DNA of 64,000 nt. It comes from Planctomycetota bacterium (lineage in GTDB: Bacteria > Planctomycetota > UBA1135 > GCA-002686595). How positions within the stretch are numbered: position 1 is the first letter of the stretch; every line of letters starts with the position of its first letter. A model generated the notes under the pieces. It saw nothing but the letters and a program-made list of their open reading frames with translations, had not been told where the DNA came from and searched no databases. Positions 53,956-64,000 of this stretch are shown one piece after another. Location: the NCBI GenBank assembly GCA_016712565.1, contig JADJQU010000005.1:248001-312000 (forward strand), read 5' to 3'. A program made the position numbers and the translations under genes.

Positions 53956-54959
53956 ATGTCCCTTGCGCCCCCCTCCGACTCGAGCCACTCGGCCCATGGG
54001 CACGACGTGCCCCGGCCGGACCCGGCCCGCGAGCCCGGCGCGGCCCCGGAGGGCCCCAGGCCCCCGCGGCCGGGCGGCGGCGCGGACTCCGTCTCGCCCG
54101 AGCCCTCGGCCGAGCCTTCGGGGCGCGAGGGCGGCGCGCGGGCGCCGCGGCCGCGCACGCCCGCGGAGCAGGTGGCCTTCCTCTCGCGCCTTGCGAGCGG
54201 CCTGGCCCACGAGATCAAGAACCCGCTCTCGACCATGGCGATCAACCTGACCCTGCTCGAGGAGGAATGGACCCGTGCCGCGGCCGGTCGCACGGCCCAG
54301 CCCGAGGAACTCTCGCCCCGGGAGCAGCGCTCGCTCCGGCGCGTCAAGACCCTGCAGCGCGAGGTGCAGCGCCTCGAGCACATCGTGCAGGAGTTCCTGC
54401 GCTACGCGAAGGGCGGCGAGATCAACCGCGCCCCGAAGGACCTGGCCCAGTTGCTGCGGGATCTCTTGGAATTCGTCGAGCCCGAGGATTCCCGCGGCGG
54501 CATCCGCCACCACGTGGACCTGCAGGTGGGTCTGCCCCTGGTGCTGATCGACGAATCCGCCATCCAGCAGGCCCTGCTCAACCTGCTGGTCAACGCGCGC
54601 CAGGCCATGCCCGGCGGCGGCGAACTCCTGGTGCGCCTGCGCCGGGACGGCAACTGGGTCGAGTGCTCGGTCACCGACACAGGCATCGGCATGCGGCCGG
54701 ACCAACTGGCCCACTGCTTCGACGAATACTGGTCGGACAAGAAGGGCGGCACGGGGCTGGGCCTGTCCACCGCGCGGCGCATCGTCGAGGAGCACGGCGG
54801 CTCGATCACGGTGGTCAGCGAGGTGGGACGGGGCACGTCCTTCACGCTCTATCTGCCGCTGTTCGTGGAGCTCGCCGGGGAACGGCGTCAGCGCGGCGCC
54901 GGGCGGACCCTGGAAGCCCAGACGCCCCAGCCCGAGCATCCCAGCGCAGGAGGAATCCA

Positions 54960-54963
<4 letters not shown>
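53956..54963 (+). CDS. Soluble sensor histidine kinase (NtrB-like)
   Basis: 335 residues with no membrane helix. A disordered Pro/Ser/Gly-rich N-terminus (1-68) replaces a sensor domain. H-box His85 in GLAHEIKNPLSTMAINLTLL, N-box LLNLLVNARQAMPGGGELL, then DTGIGM and GGTGLGLSTARRIVEEHGG. ATG 53956 chosen; an in-frame ATG at 53893 crosses promoter-like sequence. The regulator gene starts on the last codon (GTGA), so the two form a two-component pair. The signal probably comes through a partner protein or the disordered arm. Confidence 0.9.
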
Positions 54964-56344
<1,381 letters not shown>

Positions 56345-56348
<4 letters not shown>

Positions 56349-56809
56349 ACGAGGCGCAAACTCCGAGCCTGTTCGACGTTGCGGAAAACCGCGCCTTGGT
56401 GGCGCGAATTTCGCGCCTCTCGGCCGACGCGCGGCCCCAATGGGGCAAGCTCAGCGTGTCGCGCATGCTGGTGCACTGCCAGCGGCCGCTCGAGGTGGCC
56501 ACCGGCGAGTTGAAGCTCCAGCGCAACCTGATCGGGTTTCTCTTCGGCGGCCTGGCCAAGCGCAAGCTCACCCAGCCGGGGCCCTTCAGCCGCAACATGC
56601 CCACCGCGCCGCAATTCAAGGTCGCGGAGGAGCCGGAGTTCGGCGCCGCGCGCGCGGGACTCGTGCGACTGGTGGAGCGCTTTGCCGCCGAGGGGCCCGG
56701 GGTGCTCTCACGGGATCCGCACCCGTTCTTCGGGCCCCTGACCCAGCAGGAATGGGACACGCTGCAGTGGAAGCACCTGGACCACCACCTGCGGCAATTC
56801 GGCGTGTGA
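56345..56809 (+). CDS. DUF1569 family protein
   Basis: 154 residues, DinB-like helical DUF1569 family: GKLSVSRMLVHCQRPLEVA near residue 34, PFFGPLTQQEWDTLQWKHLD at the end with His residues that may bind metal (HCQ, KHLDHH). Activity unknown. TTG start overlapping the regulator stop by 4 nt (TTGA), so it is part of the kinase-regulator transcript. Confidence 0.8.
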
Positions 56810-57027
56810 GGCGCGGATCCCCGGGAGCTTTTCGACCCTGAACCGGTCCGCCCGGCCTGGGGCCCTGGAACGGGAAGCGGGCCGGGCGCCGCGAACCCAG
56901 GGTGACGCGGGAGTCACCGTGGAGCCCCCCGGGACCGCCTTTCCGCGGCATTTTCTTGCCGGACCACCCCGTGCTGCGGATCCGCGCTAGTGTCCTGCGA
57001 CGCCTGGGCAGGTTTCGTCCATCCAAA

Positions 57028-57046
57028 GGCGGTCCACGGGACCGCC
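57028..57046 (+). promoter_or_regulatory. Perfect 8-bp hairpin just before the FG-GAP gene ribosome site
   Basis: GGCGGTCC (57028-57035) and GGACCGCC (57039-57046) with a 3-nt loop, 7 nt upstream of GAGGAG (57054-57059) and the ATG at 57066. TAGTGT (56988-56993) may be the -10, so the hairpin would lie in the leader and could tune translation or mRNA life. The rest of the 256-nt gap shows nothing else. Confidence 0.5.
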
Positions 57047-57065
57047 GTTGTTCGAGGAGATTTTC

Positions 57066-58958
57066 ATGTCTCGAATCCATGTGCTTCTGGGACTGGTGCT
57101 GTTCTCACCGTGCGCGGCCGCCCAACTGGGCGTGGTGTCGGTCAGTCCGCCGCTGAATGCCAACCATCGCGCGCCCAACGAGGCCGTGGTCGTCGATTTC
57201 GATCGCCCCCTGGCTCCCGCTTCGATGGCCCACCTGCGCGTCTACGGCTCCGTCAGCGGACCGGTCGAGGGCGCGCGCACCCTGGAGAACGGCGACACGC
57301 GCCTGCGCTTCGTTCCCGAGCGTGCCTTCCTGGCCAACGAGATCGTCACCACGACGATGGACGAGCAGCTCCAGGCGGCCGACGGATCGTTCCTGCGCAC
57401 CCAGGGCTACGTGGCCTCCTTCCGCGTCGCCACGGCCCCCGCGCCGCGCCAGTTCAATTTCCATTCCTCCTGGAGCGTCAGTCCCGCGGTGTTCGCGCGC
57501 ATCTACGGAGGCCAGACCTGCGACTTGAACGACGACGACTTCAGCGACCTGGCGGTGATTTGCGAGAACGCCTCCGACGTGCGCGTGTACCTGTCCAACC
57601 ACGACGCCACGGGAGCCTTCGGTCCCATGTTCGGACCGCCCAACTCCGCCGGCAACACGCCCAGCCCCAACGAGAACGCCGACATGAACGGCGACGGTCG
57701 GATCGACCTGGTGACCTGCGACAACGTGGGCGGCACGGCCTCGGTCCTCCTGGGCAACGGGGACGGCTCTTTCCAACCCTCGGTGCAGTACCTGTTCACC
57801 GTCTCGGGCACCCACGGCATGGCGGTGCTCGACTGTGACGGCGATGGGGACACTGACGTGGCCCTGGCGGGCAACGACCAGGTGATCCTGCGGCGCAACA
57901 ACGGGGATGGGACCCTGGCCGCCGCCACGGCCATCAACACGGCGGTCAACAACGACTACGGCCTGACCGCGGCGGACATGAACAACGACGGCATCGTGGA
58001 CCTGGTGGTCGGCGGCACCACCGGCACGGTCATGGTGCTGCTCTCCAACGGGGACGGCAGCTTCGCGGCCCAGCCCGCGGTGGCATCCGGAGGGCACTGC
58101 TGGATGATCGTGGCCGCGGACGTGGACGGCGACCGCAACATGGACATCTCGATCGCCAACGGGTCGGCCCAGCGGGGCTCGGTGCTCAAGGGCAACGGCA
58201 ACGGCACGCTTCAGGCTCCCTTCTCCACGCCGCCGGTGGGTTTCATGACCGCCACCGACTTCGGCGATCTCGACGGCGATGGGGACATCGACTGGGTGCT
58301 GTCCAGCTTCGGCGGCGGGGTCTGGCAGGTCTGGCGCAACACCGGCGCGGGGGCTTTCGTGTTCGACCAGACGATCAACGCGACGAGCAATCCGGCCTGC
58401 TGCTCCCTGCTGGACATCGACGGCGACCGGGACCTGGATCTGGCGCTCTTCGACGAAATCGCCGACACGGTGACGATCCGCGAGAACGGCACCCTGGATG
58501 CGCCGATCTTCTGCGAGGGCAGCGCGGCGGCCTGCCCCTGCGGCAACGGCGGGCTCTCCGGTCACGGCTGTGAGAATTCCCGCGGAACCGGCGGCGGCCT
58601 GCTCCTGGCCCAGGGTCTGCCCAGCGTCGCCAACGACAGCCTGGTGCTCAACGTGGGGGGGCTGCCTCAGAGCGCCGTGACGCTCGTTCTGCAGGGCACG
58701 GGCCCCGGGTCCGCGCCGATCTTCGACGGCATCCTGTGCCTGGGGGGCACGATCAAGCGCTTCCCCGCCCTGACGGCGAGCAACGGCTTCGCGAGCCTCA
58801 GCGCCGCGTCCGCGGGTGCGCCCCTCTCGGTGATCGGCGGCGTGCCCCTTCCCGGCGGCGTGTTCCGCTACCAGGCCTGGTACCGCGACAACCAGCCCTT
58901 CTGCACCGCCGGCGCCGCCAACACGAGCAACGGCATCACGGTCACCTGGACACCGTAG
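57066..58958 (+). CDS. Secreted FG-GAP/VCBS repeat protein with C-terminal Cys-rich module
   Basis: 630 residues. Signal peptide VLLGLVLFSPCAAAQ, then an SbsA-type Ig-like domain (about 22-115; VSVSPPLNANHRAPNEA). Seven FG-GAP-like calcium repeats follow at about 155-470 (DLNDDDFSDLAV, DMNGDGRIDLVT, DCDGDGDTDVAL, DMNNDGIVDLVV, DVDGDRNMDISI, DLDGDGDIDWVL, DIDGDRDLDLAL), building a beta-propeller. The end (from about 481) has FCEGSAAACPCGNGGLSGHG and a beta-sandwich closing GITVTWTP, a tail I associate with this planctomycete group. ATG 57066 behind GAGGAG is preferred over an in-frame one at 57048. Possible T2SS cargo. Confidence 0.88.
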   Translation: MSRIHVLLGLVLFSPCAAAQLGVVSVSPPLNANHRAPNEAVVVDFDRPLAPASMAHLRVYGSVSGPVEGARTLENGDTRLRFVPERAFLANEIVTTTMDEQLQAADGSFLRTQGYVASFRVATAPAPRQFNFHSSWSVSPAVFARIYGGQTCDLNDDDFSDLAVICENASDVRVYLSNHDATGAFGPMFGPPNSAGNTPSPNENADMNGDGRIDLVTCDNVGGTASVLLGNGDGSFQPSVQYLFTVSGTHGMAVLDCDGDGDTDVALAGNDQVILRRNNGDGTLAAATAINTAVNNDYGLTAADMNNDGIVDLVVGGTTGTVMVLLSNGDGSFAAQPAVASGGHCWMIVAADVDGDRNMDISIANGSAQRGSVLKGNGNGTLQAPFSTPPVGFMTATDFGDLDGDGDIDWVLSSFGGGVWQVWRNTGAGAFVFDQTINATSNPACCSLLDIDGDRDLDLALFDEIADTVTIRENGTLDAPIFCEGSAAACPCGNGGLSGHGCENSRGTGGGLLLAQGLPSVANDSLVLNVGGLPQSAVTLVLQGTGPGSAPIFDGILCLGGTIKRFPALTASNGFASLSAASAGAPLSVIGGVPLPGGVFRYQAWYRDNQPFCTAGAANTSNGITVTWTP

Positions 58959-59044
58959 GGGGGCCGCCGGGGTCGGCGGGCGGCTGGATCAGGGGTCGTC
59001 GGGATCCACGGGCCGGCCCCTGTCGGCCCCGTCCCGGCAATTCG

Positions 59045-59545
59045 ATTCCGGTTCTGCGCGCGCGTCGCGCCGCCGCCTCGTCCGCTTTCCTGGGGCGGCT
59101 CGGCTTTCGGGTGCCGCGGGGCGCGGAGCCGGACGGCACCCTCCGGGACCCGGCCCACGTGCCGACGGTACCCGCCGGGGCGGAACTGCACCTTTCCGCT
59201 CACGGCGGCGACGGCGATATCGGCGGCGTGGTGCTCTTCGAAGTGGACGACGTGAACCGGCTGTTCGCCGAGTTCACGGCCCGGGGCGTGGCGATCCAAC
59301 TGCCACCCAAGGACTGGACCCGGGGACAGCGGGAATTCACCGTGCGCGACCCCGAACGCAACTCCCTGCGCTTCTGCTCGCCCCTGCGGGACCGCCCGCC
59401 TGGGGAGCCGAGGTCCCCGGGCACCCGTTCCCAGGGGCTTCGGGTCCCCGAGGCCCCGGCCTACCTGCCACGCTGGCAGGTACGCCGGGTTGGGCATCCG
59501 GCCCCTGCCAGCATGGCAGTCCCGTTTCCCGCCTCGCCGTCCTAA
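59045..59545 (+). CDS. VOC/glyoxalase-like ORF without a normal start
   Basis: The frame encodes a glyoxalase-superfamily unit: SIPVLRARRAAASSAFLGRL, HLSAHGGDGDIGGVVLFEVD, ARGVAIQLPPKDWTRGQREF and VRDPERNSLRFCSPL. That is about 115 residues, one VOC domain of the bleomycin-resistance/lactoylglutathione-lyase fold. No ATG, GTG or TTG precedes the first strand; ATT 59045 or CTG 59054 would be needed, while GTG 59111 cuts the domain. After about 59400 the frame continues into a low-quality tail containing the palindromes that precede dnaK. Either decayed or affected by sequence errors. Confidence 0.5.
   Translation: MPVLRARRAAASSAFLGRLGFRVPRGAEPDGTLRDPAHVPTVPAGAELHLSAHGGDGDIGGVVLFEVDDVNRLFAEFTARGVAIQLPPKDWTRGQREFTVRDPERNSLRFCSPLRDRPPGEPRSPGTRSQGLRVPEAPAYLPRWQVRRVGHPAPASMAVPFPASPS
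59462..59519 (+). promoter_or_regulatory. Two CTGCCA-N3-TGGCAG palindromes upstream of dnaK
   Basis: First: TACCTGCCA (59462-59470), CGC, TGGCAGGTA (59474-59482), 9-bp arms, perfect. Second: CTGCCA (59505-59510), GCA, TGGCAG (59514-59519). The centres are 40 nt apart, about four helical turns. They lie 115-175 nt before the dnaK ATG and ahead of the AT-rich promoter-like stretch 59541-59570. Not CIRCE (TTAGCACTC) nor HAIR; the binding protein is unknown. Confidence 0.55.
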
Positions 59546-59570
59546 ATCCTTTTGGAATCGAATCTTAGAT

Positions 59571-59590
59571 CGTGCCTGGCCGCTGGCACG
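59571..59590 (+). promoter_or_regulatory. Inverted repeat in the dnaK leader region
   Basis: CGTGCC (59571-59576) and GGCACG (59585-59590) around 8 nt, just downstream of TTAGAT (59565-59570), which may be the dnaK -10. A third TGCC/GGCA-type dyad after the two palindromes upstream. Confidence 0.4.
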
Positions 59591-59634
59591 GCGTTTGAAC
59601 CCCGAGGCGCGGTCGCAGAACCCCAAGAGCACAC

Positions 59635-61578
<1,944 letters not shown>

Positions 61579-61614
61579 GCGGCTCGAACAGGCAGAGCTC
61601 CCGCTGACGCACGG

Positions 61615-61652
61615 GCGCGCCCCGCATCCTCCCCGGAGGAGGCGGGGCGCGC
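61615..61652 (+). terminator. Hairpin terminator after dnaK
   Basis: GCGCGCCCCGC (61615-61625) pairs with GCGGGGCGCGC (61642-61652); inside, CCTCC (61628-61632) pairs with GGAGG (61635-61639). Very stable. Followed by GGCTTTCG, only a short T-run. Confidence 0.65.
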
Positions 61653-61669
61653 GGCTTTCGGGGGCGCTG

Positions 61670-61709
61670 GTGTGCGAGTTCGATCAGCCGCTGCTGTGAA
61701 AGCGCACAC
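61670..61709 (+). promoter_or_regulatory. Inverted repeat in the dnaK-ABC gap
   Basis: GTGTGCG (61670-61676) and CGCACAC (61703-61709) with 26 nt between, about 106 nt before the ABC ATPase GTG. Could be a split operator or a weak stem; no clear -10/-35 pair nearby. Confidence 0.3.
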
Positions 61710-61815
61710 TGCCTGCGGCGGCGACACTCCGGCGCGAGTTTTCAGCGGATCGCTCCAACGGCGCGCAGGCTTCGCGCGTTGTGACCCAGGGGAGCTGGAG
61801 CTACCCTCTTCGCCC

Positions 61816-63111
61816 GTGATCACCGTCGAGCACCTGACCCGCCGCTTCGGCGCGCACACCGCCATCGAGGACCTGAACTTCCACCTCGACGCCGGCGAGG
61901 TGGTGGGTTTCCTCGGCCCCAATGGCGCGGGCAAGACGACGACGATGCGCATCCTGACCGGCTACTTGCCGGCCAGCTCGGGCAGCGTGCGCATCGCGGG
62001 CCTGGACGTGCTGCGCGACTCGCTCTCCGTGCGCCGGCAGTTGGGCTACCTGCCCGAGTCGGTGCCGCTGTACCGCGAGCTCAGGGTGCGCGAGATGCTG
62101 ACGTTCCAGGCGCGACTGCACGGGATGTCCTCGCGGGAGTCGCGCCCGCGGATCCGGCAGGTGCTGGAGCGCGTGCGCATCGCCGAGCGCGAGGAGAGCC
62201 TGGTGGGTTCCCTGTCGCGGGGCCAGCGCCAGCGCGTGGGCCTGGCCGTGGCGCTCCTGCCCCGGCCCAAGGTGTTGATCCTGGACGAACCCACCAGCGG
62301 ACTCGATCCGCTGCAGCGACTGGAGATGCGCGCGCTGCTGCGCGAACTCGCGCGCGAGCACACGGTGCTGCTTTCCTCGCACATCCTGCCCGAAATCGAG
62401 GCCGTGTGCGGCCGCGTGATCATCCTCAACCACGGTAGGATCGCCGCCGACGGCACGCCCGAGCAATTGGTGCGCGGGCTGGGCCAGAAGAGCGCCGTGC
62501 GCCTGGAGGCCGTGGTCAAGGACCCCGCCGAGGCGGCGCGGCTCCTGGCCGGGATCCGCGGCGTGGGCGAGGTGCGGGATCAGGGCCGCTTGGGCATCCA
62601 CCACGTCTTCGACGTGCATTGCGAGGAGGACCTGCGCGAGGACGTGGGGGCGCTCGCCCATCAGCGCGGTTGGGCGCTGCGGGAGTTGTCCTGGAAGCGG
62701 CCGACGCTGGAGGAGCTGTTCGCGAGCATCGCTCTGGATCTGGAGCGCGAACACGCCGGCCCCGAACCGTCCGGCCGCCCGGGCGCGGCGGGCAGTTCAC
62801 GGGCCCCGAGCCTCCCCGGCACGGCCCGCCCGGCGGACTCCGCGGGCGGGCTCCTGGTGCTCGCGACCCAGCCGGGCCCGAGCACGGCGCCGGCGCCCGG
62901 GACCCCGGGGACACCGATGGCGCCGGGGACCCCGGGGGCGGAAAAGAAGCCGCTGCCCCTGGGCACCAAGACGCCGCCGCGTCCCGCCTACAACCTCAAT
63001 CCGTTCGAAGCCGGCGCCCACCGGGACCTGTCGAAGCCCGTCGATCCGGCGGCTCCCCAGGCCGAGGGCCCCGCGGAACGAGGACCGGGCGGGACGGACT
63101 GCAAGCCATGA
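61816..63111 (+). CDS. ABC transporter ATP-binding protein (GldA/Nod-like)
   Basis: ATPase of an ABC-2 exporter: Walker A GPNGAGKTTT, Q-loop YLPESVPLY, signature SLSRGQRQRVGLAVAL, Walker B VLILDEPTSGLD and the switch His in SSHILPEIEAVC. 431 residues from GTG 61816. Beyond the usual 310 or so residues it carries an extra tail of about 110 residues, rich in Pro/Gly/Thr/Ala (GTPGTPMAPGTPGAEKK). The permease ATG overlaps its stop. The three-gene order ATPase-permease-GldG-like matches gliding-type exporters. Confidence 0.9.
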   Translation: MITVEHLTRRFGAHTAIEDLNFHLDAGEVVGFLGPNGAGKTTTMRILTGYLPASSGSVRIAGLDVLRDSLSVRRQLGYLPESVPLYRELRVREMLTFQARLHGMSSRESRPRIRQVLERVRIAEREESLVGSLSRGQRQRVGLAVALLPRPKVLILDEPTSGLDPLQRLEMRALLRELAREHTVLLSSHILPEIEAVCGRVIILNHGRIAADGTPEQLVRGLGQKSAVRLEAVVKDPAEAARLLAGIRGVGEVRDQGRLGIHHVFDVHCEEDLREDVGALAHQRGWALRELSWKRPTLEELFASIALDLEREHAGPEPSGRPGAAGSSRAPSLPGTARPADSAGGLLVLATQPGPSTAPAPGTPGTPMAPGTPGAEKKPLPLGTKTPPRPAYNLNPFEAGAHRDLSKPVDPAAPQAEGPAERGPGGTDCKP

Positions 63112-63854
63112 GCGGCCTCTGGACGATCCTGCGGCGCGAGCTGGCGGGCCTGTTCTTCTCGCCACTGGCCTGGGTGCTGCTCTTCGCCGCCCTGGCGCTC
63201 AACGGGGCCATGTTCGTGCTCTACGTGGGGCTCACGGATGGGGCGGTGGACGATTCGCTCTCCAACGCCCTGGGAACCGCCTGGCCCTATTGGGCCATGA
63301 TGGCGGTGCTGCCGCCGCTCCTGACCATGAAGATGATCAGCGAGGAGTCGCGCGCCGGCGTGCTGGAGTTCCTCCTGACCGCGCCCGTCAGCGACTGGGC
63401 GGTGGTGGCCGGCAAGCTGCTCGCAGCCACCACGTTCATGGCGCTCCTGTGGTCCAGCGCCCTGTTCTACGGATTGGCCCTGGCCTGGCTCGGCGCCGCC
63501 CCCGATTGGCCCGTGCTGCTGGGCTCCTATCTCGGCGCCGTGCTGGTTTCGGCGCTGTTTTGCGGCATCGGCCTGGTGGCGAGCGCGGGCACGGGCACGC
63601 CGCTTCTGGCCGCGTTTCTGGCCTTCGTGGCCAACATCGTGGTGCTGCTGCTGCCGTTCCTGGCCAAGCTCGCCGGTGCCGCGCCCGACAATTGGCGCGG
63701 GGCCTTCAGTCGCCGCGTGGACGTGATCGCCCGGGTCCAGGGTTCGTTCACCCTGGGCGTGATCGACTCGTCCCACGTGATCTTCTTCGTGGTCTGGACG
63801 CTGTTCGCGCTGTTCCTGGCCACGCGCCTGGTGGAATCGAGGCGCTGGCGATGA
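63108..63854 (+). CDS. ABC-2 type permease (GldF-like)
   Basis: 248 residues, six membrane helices, beginning LWTILRRELAGLFFSPLAWV, with the ABC-2 block MKMISEESRAGVLEFLLTAP-VSDWAVVAGK. Pairs with the preceding ATPase. ATGA overlaps on both sides. Confidence 0.9.
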   Translation: MSGLWTILRRELAGLFFSPLAWVLLFAALALNGAMFVLYVGLTDGAVDDSLSNALGTAWPYWAMMAVLPPLLTMKMISEESRAGVLEFLLTAPVSDWAVVAGKLLAATTFMALLWSSALFYGLALAWLGAAPDWPVLLGSYLGAVLVSALFCGIGLVASAGTGTPLLAAFLAFVANIVVLLLPFLAKLAGAAPDNWRGAFSRRVDVIARVQGSFTLGVIDSSHVIFFVVWTLFALFLATRLVESRRWR

Positions 63855-64000
63855 AGCGCGCGGAGTACCAACCGGTTTCCGCCTGGACCCGCCTGCGCAT
63901 CGGCGCGTCGGTGGCGCTGTCCCTGGTGCTGTTCCTGGCCTCCGCGGGGCTGGTCACCTGGCTCGCCGAGCGGCCCGGCCTGCGCGTGCGGGCCGACCTG
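63851..64000 (+). CDS. GldG-like ABC-associated membrane protein, 3' end outside window
   Basis: The first 50 residues are present: basic start MKRAEYQPVSAWTRLRIG, then a membrane helix (ASVALSLVLFLASAGLVTWL) and ERPGLRVRADL. Position after ATPase and permease, overlap with the permease stop and this leader fit the GldG/ABC-type uncharacterized transport family, whose large domain would follow. Identification from so little is tentative. Confidence 0.6.
   Translation, partial: MKRAEYQPVSAWTRLRIGASVALSLVLFLASAGLVTWLAERPGLRVRADL

Noticed and set aside
59462..59590. CIRCE or HspR (HAIR) element for dnaK
   Set aside because: Neither TTAGCACTC-N9-GAGTGCTAA nor CTTGAGT-N7-ACTCAAG is present; the palindromes are of a different sequence.

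Overview
The window is about 70 percent GC, with strongly G/C-biased third codon positions and very short intergenic gaps. Many neighbouring genes overlap by 4 nt (ATGA, GTGA or TTGA). Gene content suggests a member of the Planctomycetota, perhaps the marine lineages with long FG-GAP proteins ending in a Cys-rich module. Pointers are an S46 peptidase, HEAT/TPR proteins with a W..WW tail, a PA14-tipped beta-helix protein, a type II secretion operon and ResB/CcsB cytochrome c maturation. The lineage is inferred from protein architecture only; there is no rRNA or tRNA gene in the window. I saw no insertion sequence, prophage, CRISPR array or defence island.

Layout. 1-8.5 kb: 3' part of an S46 peptidase, a nadA/rlmN-like pair, a secreted beta-helix/PA14 protein, a HEAT/TPR protein, and a small ORF ending in a 21-bp tandem repeat. 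8.6-18.4 kb: mnmG, a polyprenyl sugar-phosphate transferase, yraN and yajC, then mnmA coupled to a double-VWA membrane protein and a HEAT lipoprotein. 18.4-30.9 kb: a TPR protein, a frameshifted zinc-ribbon/HEAT protein, mdh-fumC, a short bL34 gene, a TPR protein, a frameshifted dCTP deaminase, sucC-sucD coupled to an MnmC1-like methyltransferase, tatA, and mobA coupled to a polyprenyl synthase. 31-40.7 kb: resB (several frame breaks)-ccsB-folD-rhomboid in one overlapping chain, a large secreted protein of unknown function, serS and a GNAT protein. 40.7-48.8 kb: gspD-E-F-G-H-I-J on the minus strand. 49-64 kb: a lone PTS IIA protein, a fused membrane/spermidine-synthase-like protein, a TsaC (Sua5)-low-molecular-weight phosphatase fusion, a soluble histidine kinase with an NtrC-type regulator and a DUF1569 gene, an FG-GAP protein, a VOC-like ORF, dnaK with upstream palindromes, and a Gld-type ABC exporter running off the edge.

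Functional themes. Four TCA cycle genes sit in two clusters (mdh-fumC, sucCD). tRNA/rRNA modification recurs (mnmG, mnmA, MnmC1-like, rlmN-like, tsaC). Envelope traffic is heavily represented: YajC, TatA, a T2SS core lacking C/K/L/M here, cytochrome c maturation and an ABC-2 exporter.

Caution. At least four genes (zinc-ribbon/HEAT, dcd, resB, tsaC fusion) show single-base reading-frame breaks, several of them in G/C runs, and the rlmN-like gene has no stop in its own frame. Consensus errors are the simplest explanation, but real gene decay cannot be excluded from the sequence alone.
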